NCBI RefSeq assembly: GCF_018263905.1
Contig: NZ_JAAFZU010000008.1
Coordinates: forward strand, 134,518 to 198,517
Reading direction: 5' to 3'
DNA from: Loktanella sp. SALINAS62
GTDB lineage: Bacteria > Pseudomonadota > Alphaproteobacteria > Rhodobacterales > Rhodobacteraceae
Length of the DNA: 64,000 nt
Under the pieces are notes generated by a model. That model was not told where the DNA came from. It was given only the letters and a program-made list of their open reading frames with translations, and did not search any database. Below, in pieces: positions 41,644 through 50,794 of this stretch (position 1 is its first letter; each line of letters begins with the position of its first letter). Made by a program: the position numbers and the translations under genes.

Positions 41644-43215
41644 ATGGCTGCACTTGCTTGGATCATCATTCTTCTGGTCGTCGTGGCGATCATCATCGCA
41701 TTGGCTGCGTCATTCTATCAAAGGGCAAGCAACGAAGTTGCCTTGGTCCGCACCGGCCTTGGCGGGCGGCGCGTCGTGGTCGACGGGGGCACCATCGCTG
41801 TCCCCTATTTTCACGAAATCAACAGGGTCAACATGCAGACCCTGCGCATGGACGTGGCGCGATCTGGTGAATCGTCACTCATTACCAAGGATCGGCTGCG
41901 GGTCGATGTGGGTGCGGAATTCTACGCCAGCGTGACACCCAACGACGATGCGGTCACGCGTGCAGCGCAGACGCTTGGTAAACGCGTGTTCCAGCCGGAC
42001 CAGTTGAAAAGCCTGATCGACGGCATGATGATCGACGCGCTGCGTTCGGTCGCGGCGCGGATGACGATGGATGAATTGCACGAAAACCGCGCGAGTTTCG
42101 TCAAGGAGGTGCGCGAGAGTCTGACCGATACGCTTGCGACCTATGGTCTGCAGCTTGATTCCGTGTCGCTGACCGCATTGGACCAGACGCCCTTTGCCTC
42201 GCTTGACGAAAACAACGCGTTCAACGCGGTCGGGATGCGCAAGCTGGCCGAAATCATCGCCAAATCCAAAAAGGAGCGGGCAGAGATCGAAGGCGACAGT
42301 CAGGTCAGCGTCGCACGCACGGCGATGGAATCCGAACGCCGCAAGCTTGAGATCAACCTGGAACAGCGCCGCGCCGAAATTGCGCAAACGCAAGAGGTGG
42401 AAACCCTGATCGCGGCGCAATTGTCCGAAATCGCCGCGCGGAAGGCCGATAGCGAACGATCCGCCGCAAAGTCCCGCATCCAGATGGAGCAGGATATCGC
42501 CGCCGCCGATATCGCCAAAGAGCAGACACTGCGCGAAGCAGAAATCGCACAGGCGCTGGCGCTTGAAATGGCCGAGCAGAACCGCGCCATCGCATTCGCG
42601 GCAAAGTCGCAAGAGGAAAGCAAAGCGCACGCCGAGGCCGATGTCGCACGGATCGACGCCGTTCAAGCCGCCGAAGCTGTGCAGACCGCCCGCCAGATGG
42701 CAGAGGCAGAGCGGCGCAAGGCACTGGCCCTTTTGGCGGCGCATGAACAAGCCGAAGCCACCGCCGCCCGCGCCCGGATCACCGCAGCATCGGACAAGGC
42801 GACGGCTGCCGACAAGGCGGCTGCAAAGCGCGAAGAAGCCGAAGCGCTCAAAGCCATGCGGCTGGCCGAGACTGAGGCGAACCTTGCCCAGATCAACGCC
42901 GAAAATGCGCGGTCCGCGGCACAGGTCGCGATGGAACTGGAACTTGCCCGGCTAAAGGCCATGCCGCAGATCATCGCCGAGATGGTCAAGCCTGCGGAAA
43001 AGATCAAGGGCATCTCGATCAACCACGTGTCCGGACTTGGCCGCACCGGCCAAGACGCCGGCAGTGCGACATCGCCGGTGACGCAAACTGTGGATGCGAT
43101 CCTTGATATGGCGGTTTCGTTGCCCGCCATGAAAAAGCTCGGTGACTCAATCGGTGTCAACATGGATGTCGTGGTTCCGGGCCCAAAACAAAAACCGATC
43201 CCGGACGATCAGTGA
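41644..43215 (+). CDS. SPFH/band 7 flotillin-like membrane protein
   Basis: The 523-residue protein has a single N-terminal membrane segment (residues about 5-26), an SPFH domain (about 30-190) and a long Ala/Glu/Lys-rich coiled coil (about 195-440). A hydrophobic C-terminal segment follows, as in flotillins. Flotillins scaffold membrane microdomains. It is 13 bases behind the SDR with a GGGAGG site, so it belongs to the same operon; a role in tolerating a membrane-active substrate is conceivable but not shown. Confidence 0.85.
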   Translation: MAALAWIIILLVVVAIIIALAASFYQRASNEVALVRTGLGGRRVVVDGGTIAVPYFHEINRVNMQTLRMDVARSGESSLITKDRLRVDVGAEFYASVTPNDDAVTRAAQTLGKRVFQPDQLKSLIDGMMIDALRSVAARMTMDELHENRASFVKEVRESLTDTLATYGLQLDSVSLTALDQTPFASLDENNAFNAVGMRKLAEIIAKSKKERAEIEGDSQVSVARTAMESERRKLEINLEQRRAEIAQTQEVETLIAAQLSEIAARKADSERSAAKSRIQMEQDIAAADIAKEQTLREAEIAQALALEMAEQNRAIAFAAKSQEESKAHAEADVARIDAVQAAEAVQTARQMAEAERRKALALLAAHEQAEATAARARITAASDKATAADKAAAKREEAEALKAMRLAETEANLAQINAENARSAAQVAMELELARLKAMPQIIAEMVKPAEKIKGISINHVSGLGRTGQDAGSATSPVTQTVDAILDMAVSLPAMKKLGDSIGVNMDVVVPGPKQKPIPDDQ

Positions 43216-43300
43216 CGCCGCAGGTTGCCCCGGTGATCCACACAGCCCTAACCACGTTTTTTTGGCAAAGGTGCAGGCGAAAGCCCGGGGGGCTTCAGCC

Positions 43301-44785
43301 TTACGACGCCACCAGCGGCGTGCTGGCAGCGATGGACCAGGCAAGGATGATGCCAAGACACAGACCCACCGAAACCGGGTCACTGCGTCTGCGGACCCAG
43401 CCACCTGCGACCCCGTAAACCAGCCAAAACAAAAGCATCACAGGAAGCACTGTGAATGCGATTCCCAGTGTCGGTGCGATCAGCATCGCGCAAAGGAGTG
43501 TCAGCAGGGGCAATATCCGCTGGACTGTCGATGCGATCCAACCAGACCGCGCAATGACCAATGCGTCCGCCACGCAATAGGGGACGGTTCCGATCATCAG
43601 CACCAACATGATCCACAGCCGCGTCCCGACAGGGACGAATGCCGCCCCGTAGCGGTCCAGCGCCAAGGCAAAGATGCAAAGACCCCAGAACAGGAAAATG
43701 GCAAGCGGCAAGAGGTGAATGCGAGATGAGCGCACACCGATGCGCCACAAAAGTGCCAGCTGGATCGCGCCCCACGCGCCAAAGAAGACTGCCAAAGCAC
43801 CAAATGCGAATAGACCGCCAGCGCCGGGCGGGATCACGACTGCGGCCAATAGTGCGGGCGCGACCGGTGCTGCAAGGATCAGGATGACCCTGCGCCCGAT
43901 TGGCGCCGGTTGTGCCATGGGTGGACCCACAACTTTGCTCAGCGGCCACATCACTGCCACCAGTGCGACCAACAACGCCACAAGCCAGGGTGCGATACGC
44001 GGAAGCGGACCGGCCGATGCGTGATCCGTTGCCGCCGCGATCCATTCACGCACTTCGGTCAACGTGAACGCACTGTAAAGCACGCCGACATGACCAACCC
44101 AAGGGGCCGCCACCGCGCGGCGTTCGACCGGGCCGTCCGTGACCGTCACCCCTTCTTTTGCGTCGGGTTCGAGCTGTCGCAGGCGGTCAACTGCGACCTC
44201 GCGCAGCCGGTCCTCTTGTGCACCGGATACGATCAGCAGCCGCGGGGGAGAGTCCGGCGTGACAGCGTCGGAATACATCGAGATTGCAACGACCGCCGCG
44301 ACATCATCGATCCGGTCTGCCGCACGGATCACCACGTCCGTCGCCATCGAATGGCCGACCAGCGACACTGGCCCCGTGACGCCCGGCAGGCCGCGTGCCG
44401 CCTGTGCGACGGCGACAGTCTGCTCTACCAGTCGGGCGGTCGCGCCCGCGACCGATGTCACGTCGCCCGTCATCGGATCCGTGTTGCGCCCATGACCGCG
44501 GAAATCAAACGCCGCAACGACAAAACCCGCGCGCGCCAAGGTGATCGAGATCGGCTGCATCATCTGGCGCGACCCGGCGTAGCCATGCGCGACAATCACA
44601 AGCGGGCCATCTGCGATCTCATAGGACCGCCAGATCGTAACCGGCGTCGAGGCGAGGATCAGGCGCTCGGACGAAACGCCGATGCGCTGACGTTCCAGCA
44701 TGACAACAGACAGCACGGCGACAAGCACTGCCGCCATCGCAAAGACCCAGGTTGTCGTCCGCTTTATCCGCATCTGTCCAAACAT
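43301..44785 (-). CDS. Alpha/beta hydrolase with C-terminal membrane domain
   Basis: The 494-residue protein has one N-terminal membrane anchor and an alpha/beta hydrolase region (residues about 55-255, HGYAGSRQMM oxyanion area, nucleophile Ser in GHSMA). About seven hydrophobic spans fill the C-terminal half. The order and the H-G-Y motif suggest a lipase/esterase-like enzyme at the membrane. The downstream part is not recognised. The start at 44785 is uncertain by four codons. It faces the flotillin gene convergently. Confidence 0.75.
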   Translation of the reverse strand: MFGQMRIKRTTTWVFAMAAVLVAVLSVVMLERQRIGVSSERLILASTPVTIWRSYEIADGPLVIVAHGYAGSRQMMQPISITLARAGFVVAAFDFRGHGRNTDPMTGDVTSVAGATARLVEQTVAVAQAARGLPGVTGPVSLVGHSMATDVVIRAADRIDDVAAVVAISMYSDAVTPDSPPRLLIVSGAQEDRLREVAVDRLRQLEPDAKEGVTVTDGPVERRAVAAPWVGHVGVLYSAFTLTEVREWIAAATDHASAGPLPRIAPWLVALLVALVAVMWPLSKVVGPPMAQPAPIGRRVILILAAPVAPALLAAVVIPPGAGGLFAFGALAVFFGAWGAIQLALLWRIGVRSSRIHLLPLAIFLFWGLCIFALALDRYGAAFVPVGTRLWIMLVLMIGTVPYCVADALVIARSGWIASTVQRILPLLTLLCAMLIAPTLGIAFTVLPVMLLFWLVYGVAGGWVRRRSDPVSVGLCLGIILAWSIAASTPLVAS

Positions 44786-44863
44786 AGCGCCGTATCAGCC
44801 GAGGGTAAGCGCGATATTAGACGCTCCACTGGCGCGCTTTTGGGCGACACAGTGCGCGGCCCA

Positions 44864-45739
44864 TCACAAGCCGATGAAACGCACGCCTTCCATCTGGGCG
44901 ATGCGGGCCACGTCTTCTTCGTACAGGTCGGACAATTCCGTAATGTCCTCTGCGGTCATACCGGGCAGGTCCACGACTTCTTCGATTTCTTCGGCGATGG
45001 CGTATTTGTCCAGAAACGCCGCGATCACCCGACGCTTTTGCGAAATCGTTTTGGGCGGATGTGCGTTCAGGTAATTGATATAACGGTTCATGCCCTCGCT
45101 TGACATGATCGTGGCCAGCAGATCATGCGGGCCGTTGATTTTTGTGCCCTGTGGCAGACCCGTCAGGGCGATCACCAGTTCATCCCATATCATCGGGGTG
45201 TCCTCGTTGCACCAGACCGTCAGGGTGATGTGCGGTGCCACCTGCAAAATGCGGCTGACCAGATCCGACCAGCGTACCTCGTGCGGGTCTTTGCCCTGCA
45301 TGAACGCGTCAAACGTATCCATGTTTGATCTGGCAAAGGCATCGGGCAGAAATGCCGCCGGATCGCGGATCGCAAGGAACAGGTCCAGATCGTCCTGCGG
45401 GAACAATTGCAACATGCCCTGCAGCTTGAATTCAGCCTGGGCATACAGGATGCCGTTTTCGAAAATGCGGTTGGGAATACAGATAAAGTTCGAATTGCTC
45501 AGCACCAGCCGGTCCGGGGATTCGTCCGGCACGATCGCATCAAGGATGATCTGACGCGTGTCGGGGGCAGGGGGCTGGCCGTTCAGGTTCTGGATCGTTT
45601 CGCGCAGGATCCGGCGGTATTTGCCCGGACCGGGGGCCGCGATCCCGTGTTCACCCAAAATCGCCCCGTTCTTGAGGATCGTGCGGACCAGCCGATCTTC
45701 GTCAGTGCAGTTGGCACCAAGGTGTAAAGCGATTTCCAT
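44864..45739 (-). CDS. Conserved hypothetical protein, sulfotransferase-like N-terminus
   Basis: The 291-residue protein is not securely recognised. Its N-terminus (LHLGANCTDEDRLVRTIL) and central LFLAIRDPAAFLPDAF look like the phosphosulfate-binding and 3'-phosphate-binding regions of nodulation-type sulfotransferases, but neither match is strong. The C-terminus is rich in acidic residues. It starts with no clear ribosome site, divergent from the iron permease, and would share an 87-base promoter region. Confidence 0.65.
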   Translation of the reverse strand: MEIALHLGANCTDEDRLVRTILKNGAILGEHGIAAPGPGKYRRILRETIQNLNGQPPAPDTRQIILDAIVPDESPDRLVLSNSNFICIPNRIFENGILYAQAEFKLQGMLQLFPQDDLDLFLAIRDPAAFLPDAFARSNMDTFDAFMQGKDPHEVRWSDLVSRILQVAPHITLTVWCNEDTPMIWDELVIALTGLPQGTKINGPHDLLATIMSSEGMNRYINYLNAHPPKTISQKRRVIAAFLDKYAIAEEIEEVVDLPGMTAEDITELSDLYEEDVARIAQMEGVRFIGL

Positions 45740-45826
45740 CAAATGACCTGTTTTTTGTCTTTGGCAATATGTCGCAATATAACGGGAAATCTGGACAGCG
45801 AAACCGGTATCGGATAGCGCAGTTTC

Positions 45827-47482
45827 ATGTCCGACCAAACTGCTCAGATATTGGACCGCCCGAAAGGCCGCCGCGCATGGGCGGTCGATCCCTGGTCCCT
45901 TGGCGCGCTGCTGATCGCTATCGTGGTGCTGGCACCGCTGGTGGCCGTGGTCTGGTTCGCGTTCAACCCGACCCAGAACATCTGGCCACACCTGTTGTCG
46001 ACGACCTTGCCACGTTATCTGGCCAATACCGCAATACTGATGGCGGGCACCGGTCTGTTGACGGGAGTGGTCGGCACCTGCTGCGCGTGGCTGGTCGTGA
46101 TGTATCGCTTTCCGGGGCACGGCTGGCTGCAATGGGCGCTGCTGATGCCGCTGGCGGTGCCGGCCTACGTGGGTGCCTATGCGCTGGTCGATTTTCTGGA
46201 ATATGCCGGACCCGTGCAAACCGCGCTGCGCGACACGTTCGGCTGGGCCACGTCGCGCGATTACTGGTTTCCGAAAATCCGCACCCGCGAAGCCGCAACC
46301 GTGGTCATCGCGGCATCGCTGTATCCGTATGTCTACCTGCTGACCCGCGCCGCGTTCCGCGAACAATCGGGCGCGGGATACGAAGTCGCGCGCGCCCTTG
46401 GCGTGGGGCCGTGGGGGCGGTTTGGCCGTGTCGGCCTGCCGCTGGCCCGGCCCGCCATCGCGGCAGGTGTCGCCGTGGTGATGATGGAAACCGTCAACGA
46501 CTTCGGGACGGTGGATTATTTCGCGGTGCAAACGCTGACGACCGGTATCTTTTCGGTCTGGCGACAGGGCGGCAATCTGGGCGGCGCCGCGCAGATCGCC
46601 TGCGTGATCCTGACCGTGATCGTGGTGCTTGTCACACTGGAAAAGAAAAGCCGCAGGCGGGCACGGTTTGCCGCAGGCGCGCGCAACGTGCGCCCGGTGG
46701 TGCCCACGCGCCTGACGGGATGGCGCGGCTGGGTCGCCATGCTGATTTGTCTGTTGCCCGTACTGGTGGGTTTCGTGCTGCCGGTGTCGGTCATCGCGTC
46801 CCACGCACTGAATGCATCGGAATGGCTGGCACCGGGTCTGGCACAGGCGATGATCCGGACGCTGGCCATCTGTGGCATCGCTGCCGTGGTGGCGGTGCTG
46901 GGCGGCGTGTTCATGGTCTATGGCACGCGCCTGTCGGGCCGCCGCCTGCCGCAGCTTCTGCTGCCGGTGACGGCACTTGGCTATGCCGCACCGGGCGCCG
47001 TGCTGGCCTTGGGGATTCTTGTGCCGCTGGCGGCCTTTGACAACAGCCTTGCCGATCTGGTGCTGGCGGTGACGGGCACCGATCCCGGCCTGATGCTGAC
47101 GGGAAGCGCGGGGGTTGTGGTGCTGGCCTATGTGGTGCGGTTCTTTGCGATTTCCGAAGGCAGCGCCGATGCCGCATTGGGGCGCATTCCTGTCAGCCTG
47201 CCGATGGCCGCGCGGTCACTGGGCAAGACGGCGGGCCAGACGCTGGCCCGCGTGCATGTGCCGATGATCCGCGCCAGCATCGGATCGGCCCTGTTGCTGA
47301 CTTTTGTCGATGCGGTCAAGGAATTGCCCGCCACGTTGATGCTGTACCGGCACGACACCCTGTCCACGCGGGTCTATGCCAAGGCGTCTCTCGAAGATAT
47401 CGGCGGCGCTGCACCTGCCGCCCTGATCATCTGCGGCGTGGGTCTGTGCGCCGTTCTGCTGCTGGCCCGCGCCAACCGCTAA
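45827..47482 (+). CDS. Iron(III)-type ABC transporter permease (FbpB/AfuB family)
   Basis: The 551-residue protein has about twelve membrane spans and two homologous permease halves. Each has an EAA-like loop (EVARALGVGPWGRF near residue 186 and MAARSLGKTAGQTL near residue 463). This double-length form is typical of FbpB, which imports Fe3+ from a periplasmic binding protein. No binding protein or ATPase gene is next to it in the window. A pair of CAATAT repeats 10 bases apart (45765 and 45775) precedes the gene and may be an operator. Confidence 0.88.
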   Translation: MSDQTAQILDRPKGRRAWAVDPWSLGALLIAIVVLAPLVAVVWFAFNPTQNIWPHLLSTTLPRYLANTAILMAGTGLLTGVVGTCCAWLVVMYRFPGHGWLQWALLMPLAVPAYVGAYALVDFLEYAGPVQTALRDTFGWATSRDYWFPKIRTREAATVVIAASLYPYVYLLTRAAFREQSGAGYEVARALGVGPWGRFGRVGLPLARPAIAAGVAVVMMETVNDFGTVDYFAVQTLTTGIFSVWRQGGNLGGAAQIACVILTVIVVLVTLEKKSRRRARFAAGARNVRPVVPTRLTGWRGWVAMLICLLPVLVGFVLPVSVIASHALNASEWLAPGLAQAMIRTLAICGIAAVVAVLGGVFMVYGTRLSGRRLPQLLLPVTALGYAAPGAVLALGILVPLAAFDNSLADLVLAVTGTDPGLMLTGSAGVVVLAYVVRFFAISEGSADAALGRIPVSLPMAARSLGKTAGQTLARVHVPMIRASIGSALLLTFVDAVKELPATLMLYRHDTLSTRVYAKASLEDIGGAAPAALIICGVGLCAVLLLARANR

Positions 47483-47580
47483 GCGATCGCAAGTTTTCGC
47501 GTTTCAGGCGCACAGCCGGGCTTGCGTTTTCCTGTGGTCGTTTTTATAGCACCCACAACGGCAGGCCCAAGGCCCGCCCG

Positions 47581-47656
47581 GCCCCTATAGCTCAGCTGGT
47601 AGAGCAACTGATTTGTAATCAGTAGGTCCGCGGTTCGAGTCCGTGTGGGGGCACCA
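47581..47656 (+). tRNA. tRNA-Thr (anticodon TGT), insertion target
   Basis: A 76-nt cloverleaf has an acceptor stem GCCCCTA/TGGGGGC with one T-G pair, the anticodon loop TTTGTAA giving TGT, a normal GTTCGAGTC T-arm and an encoded CCA. The 3' part from 47610 is repeated exactly at 62439-62486. The element therefore inserted without destroying the gene. Confidence 0.97.
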
Positions 47657-47657
47657 A
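47610..47657 (+). repeat. attL-type direct repeat (48 bp) at the 3' half of tRNA-Thr
   Basis: These 48 bases, starting in the anticodon stem and ending one base after CCA, are identical to 62439-62486. The bases just outside both copies differ. Such a repeat marks the site used by a tyrosine recombinase. Confidence 0.95.
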
Positions 47658-47795
47658 AATTACACAATAAAAACAATTACTTACGGCAATTTCGGGGTCG
47701 CACTGGCAGTTCTCGCTTCGGTCAAACACAGTATAAGTACCGAATTTGTGCCGAGAACGGTTTAAGCACCGTCTTCCATGCAGATGCCCGAGCGG

Positions 47796-48881
47796 TCAGA
47801 ACGATTCCAGCACAGCCGTACAGTGCTGGATTGTCGTCTCCTTCGCCCGCATCAGTGCGAGGTGCTTGTTGATAAGGTCGACAACTTCCGCCCACGTGAC
47901 GCTCGGTGCGAGTGACACGATGCCGTCAGCGAAGGCCGACACCGCGACAAACGTTAGGTCAAAGCCCTTGGCCTCGTACTCAGCGACGACCGCCGGCAGG
48001 ACCAGCTCCGTCTTGGCATTGGGACCGTAGACGAAGATCATTGCAGAGTGACCGGCCTCTGCGACCTTTCCACCTGCGTGGTCCACGTCTGCCCGAGTGA
48101 AGGGCTTGTCCTTCGCCTCGACGCAGTGACGCAACGTCTGCCCGTCCGCCTCGAACACGTCGATGTCTGCCACCTCGTTGGACGACGCACCGCTCTGGTT
48201 GGCGGGGTGCGAACTCACGATGAGGTCGTTGCCGTGGCCCTTCGCCATCAGCTCGAAGAGTAAGGCGACGCTCAGGGCGAGCGTCTCGCCCTCACAGGAT
48301 TTAGCCAGCAGCGCCTCGACCAGTGCCAGCAGCTTGGCCTTACTGACGAAGGTCCCGAAACGGTCCGTATCGAATACCACGACGCGGCTTTTCATCGCCA
48401 GGACGTGTGAGAGGACCGCTACGAGCGCCTGGTCGCCGTTCTCCTGTTCGTTGACCATCTCGAAGACCTCGATGAGCCTCTGGAGGGTCGCGCGGTCCTT
48501 CCCACGGCGCACGGCGTTGTCCATGCTGAGGTGCGTGTAACGGGCGGGCTTGTTGAGAAACGGTTCGTTAGACCCGCCAAGCCGCTTCTCAAGCACCGTC
48601 TGCTCGAAAGGCACGACGACGCCGTGGCACAGCGATCGGGCGTCGAAAGCGCCTTGGAGTGGCGCGCCCGCCTGGAGCACGAGGGGATTGGCCCGAGGGT
48701 TGGTCGCCTTGGCTAACATGCCAGTCAGGAGCACGTACTTATAGGTGAGGTGCGTGTGCCCGATAATCTGTTCAATCTTTGTTTCCATATCTCGTGGTAC
48801 GCGATATGCTCTATCTTGCGCCGCAAGGGTCGCATCCTTCAATATCTGGGACGCTCGCCCACTATCCACATTAACGTTCAT
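47796..48881 (-). CDS. Type II restriction endonuclease, SacI-like family
   Basis: The 361-residue protein resembles the SacI endonuclease family, with a conserved middle stretch including GAFDARSLCHGVVVPFE and GGSNEPFLNKPAR. A likely PD-(D/E)xK site is Asp241, Glu255 and Lys257 (the latter two in VEAKDK). If the family link holds, the recognition site may be GAGCTC-like; specificity is not shown. Start 48881 follows CAGGG six bases upstream; an internal ATG at 48788 would remove the first helix. It faces away from a cytosine methyltransferase whose start is only 13 bases away. Confidence 0.65.
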   Translation of the reverse strand: MNVNVDSGRASQILKDATLAAQDRAYRVPRDMETKIEQIIGHTHLTYKYVLLTGMLAKATNPRANPLVLQAGAPLQGAFDARSLCHGVVVPFEQTVLEKRLGGSNEPFLNKPARYTHLSMDNAVRRGKDRATLQRLIEVFEMVNEQENGDQALVAVLSHVLAMKSRVVVFDTDRFGTFVSKAKLLALVEALLAKSCEGETLALSVALLFELMAKGHGNDLIVSSHPANQSGASSNEVADIDVFEADGQTLRHCVEAKDKPFTRADVDHAGGKVAEAGHSAMIFVYGPNAKTELVLPAVVAEYEAKGFDLTFVAVSAFADGIVSLAPSVTWAEVVDLINKHLALMRAKETTIQHCTAVLESF

Positions 48882-48894
48882 CGAAAGCCCTGAA

Positions 48895-50049
48895 ATGAAG
48901 ACAATTACCAACATCGAAGACGCTAAGGGTCGGAAGGGCCATTCACAAGAGAGCCTTTCCGCAATCTCGCTGTTTTCGGGTGCTGGTGGAATGGACGTCG
49001 GGTTTCGAAAGGCTGGCTTCAGGATCGAGTGGGCTAATGACTTCGACAAGGCTGCGGTGGAAACCTATCGCCGCAACATCGGGGACCACATAACCCTGGG
49101 CGACGTTAACGAGTACATCGAAGGGCTGGCCAAGTTCAAAGGAGTTGACTGTCTATTCGGAGGCCCGCCCTGCCAAGGCTTTTCCGTGGCAGGCAAGATG
49201 GCGCTGGACGACCCACGCAGTCAGTTGGTCAAGTCGTTCATGCAGGCTGTCGAGGTGGTTTGCCCGCGTTGCTTCGTTATGGAGAACGTGAAGGCCCTCG
49301 GCACACTGTCCAAGTTCAAGCAGGTTCGGGACGAATTGCGATCCTACGCGGACCAGCTCGGCTATCAGACCGAGTTGCTAATGTTCAATTCCAGAAACTT
49401 CGGCGTTCCGCAGTCAAGGGACCGCGTGTTCTTTGTGGGCTTTTTGGCCAGCGACCGAATTGACTTTGACGTGCGCGTGAAGCGGTATTTCCGTCCAGAG
49501 GTATCGTCACTTGAGGCAATCAGGCATCTGGGTCCACAGGGAACGGATAAGAACCCAAAGACCTGCAACGCGGTCGTCACGATTGCGGAAAGACCCGTCT
49601 TGCGGAGAAGCCCCTACGCCGGAATGATGTTCAACGGCCTCGGGCGCCCACTGAACCCGGCGGCTCCCTGCGCGACACTCCCCGCATCAATGGGCGGGAA
49701 CAAGACGCCGATCATCGACGAACGACAGTTCTTCGGAAACGGCCAGAGCTGGGTTGAGGACTACCACGCGCACCTGATGGACGGTGGCGAACCCTACGGG
49801 ATGCACGACACGCCGGACTTCGTCCGCCGTCTGACCCTGGAGGAGGCCCGCATTCTGCACTCGTTTCCGCTGGACTACGACTTTGCAGGCGGGAAGTCGG
49901 CGATCTACAGACAGATTGGCAATGCTGTCCCGTGCGGCCTTGCCGAGGCAGTTGCAATGACGGCGGTCGACGTGCTGCACGCCTCCGAACTTCCCGAGAT
50001 TAGCAGCCCGCAGATGAACCTCGATTTCTCCCGCAAGATAGCCGTATAG
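48895..50049 (+). CDS. DNA (cytosine-5)-methyltransferase
   Basis: The 384-residue enzyme has the ordered C5-methyltransferase motifs: SLFSGAGGMDVGF (motif I), GGPPCQGFS with catalytic Cys93 (motif IV), MENVKAL (VI), FGVPQSRDRVFF (VIII) and the C-terminal YRQIGNAVP (X). The start at 48895 is 25 residues before motif I; the frame is open to 48745 but that would overlap the nuclease gene. It probably protects the site cut by the divergent SacI-like nuclease. Confidence 0.92.
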   Translation: MKTITNIEDAKGRKGHSQESLSAISLFSGAGGMDVGFRKAGFRIEWANDFDKAAVETYRRNIGDHITLGDVNEYIEGLAKFKGVDCLFGGPPCQGFSVAGKMALDDPRSQLVKSFMQAVEVVCPRCFVMENVKALGTLSKFKQVRDELRSYADQLGYQTELLMFNSRNFGVPQSRDRVFFVGFLASDRIDFDVRVKRYFRPEVSSLEAIRHLGPQGTDKNPKTCNAVVTIAERPVLRRSPYAGMMFNGLGRPLNPAAPCATLPASMGGNKTPIIDERQFFGNGQSWVEDYHAHLMDGGEPYGMHDTPDFVRRLTLEEARILHSFPLDYDFAGGKSAIYRQIGNAVPCGLAEAVAMTAVDVLHASELPEISSPQMNLDFSRKIAV

Positions 50050-50091
50050 CGAGGGGACGCGGCCCTAAGGGGGCCGCGCCAAGTCTCCCAC

Positions 50092-50622
50092 TTAGCCTTC
50101 TGCAACCTTACGGCGTGTGGGAATGTCTGCGCCCTTGCGTCTCAGGACGGCGGCGGTCGAGGCGACCGAACGGGCAGACGTCTTGGCGTCGGGGAACCGC
50201 CTTTTCACCAATGCGACAATCTCGACGTACGTATGATCTACGTCCATCAGCAGCTCGTGCACCAGTTCACCGATGGTGCCCAAACGGTCGGGACCCGTCA
50301 CCTTCGCGTTCCTGATATTGTCGTCGACGCTCGGCTCGTTCTTGGGTGCCTCAACCGCTTCGTGCTCGGGCGGTTTGACGTCTTCGGTGGCCTCAGGCTC
50401 GTGCGTATCAGCCATAGTCGCACCGAGGACCTGTACCTCGACCACGATGCTGCCGGGATGCTCCGTCTGCTTCTTGTGTGCTAGGTCGAGGCGGCCACAG
50501 AAGCCCGAGACCTCCCACCCTTGCTCTCCTTCCAACAGGACGGCGTGGCTGTAGGTGCGGTCGGTCTTGCGGGTCAGCTCGGTCCCGTCGGGCGCGGTGA
50601 CGATGTAGGTTGTCTTGGTCAT
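50092..50622 (-). CDS. Hypothetical protein with C-terminal helical (HTH-like) region
   Basis: The 176-residue protein begins at 50622, where GGAGA precedes the ATG. Residues 1-60 form a beta-rich part (TYIVTAPDGTELTRKTDRTY). Residues about 65-105 are acidic and Pro/Glu-rich, and residues about 115-175 form a helical segment with an HTH look (YVEIVALVKRRFP and SVASTAAVLRRKG). No family is recognised with confidence. It may bind DNA. It follows a 48-residue gene by 25 bases. Confidence 0.7.
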   Translation of the reverse strand: MTKTTYIVTAPDGTELTRKTDRTYSHAVLLEGEQGWEVSGFCGRLDLAHKKQTEHPGSIVVEVQVLGATMADTHEPEATEDVKPPEHEAVEAPKNEPSVDDNIRNAKVTGPDRLGTIGELVHELLMDVDHTYVEIVALVKRRFPDAKTSARSVASTAAVLRRKGADIPTRRKVAEG

Positions 50623-50647
50623 TGGTCTTCTCCTTGGGTTAGTGGGT

Positions 50648-50794
50648 TCAGTCTTCACTGCGGCGGTTGACGATGAAGCCAGCGGCCCTCCACGCAGCCT
50701 CAATCATGTCGGCAGTCTCGGCGCAGGACACGGTGGCCTGCTTGTGGCAGAGGCGGGCACGGTCGTTCGAAAGGGCGTAGAGGTGTATGGTCAT
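50648..50794 (-). CDS. Small hypothetical protein (48 aa)
   Basis: An ATG at 50794 lies 7 bases behind GGAGAC and opens a 48-residue frame ending in TGA at 50648. The protein begins MTIHLYALSNDRAR and contains a helical AETADMIEAAWRAAG stretch. It is 25 bases upstream of the next minus-strand gene, which has its own ribosome site. Its function is unknown, but the start signal and spacing support a real gene. Confidence 0.6.
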   Translation of the reverse strand: MTIHLYALSNDRARLCHKQATVSCAETADMIEAAWRAAGFIVNRRSED

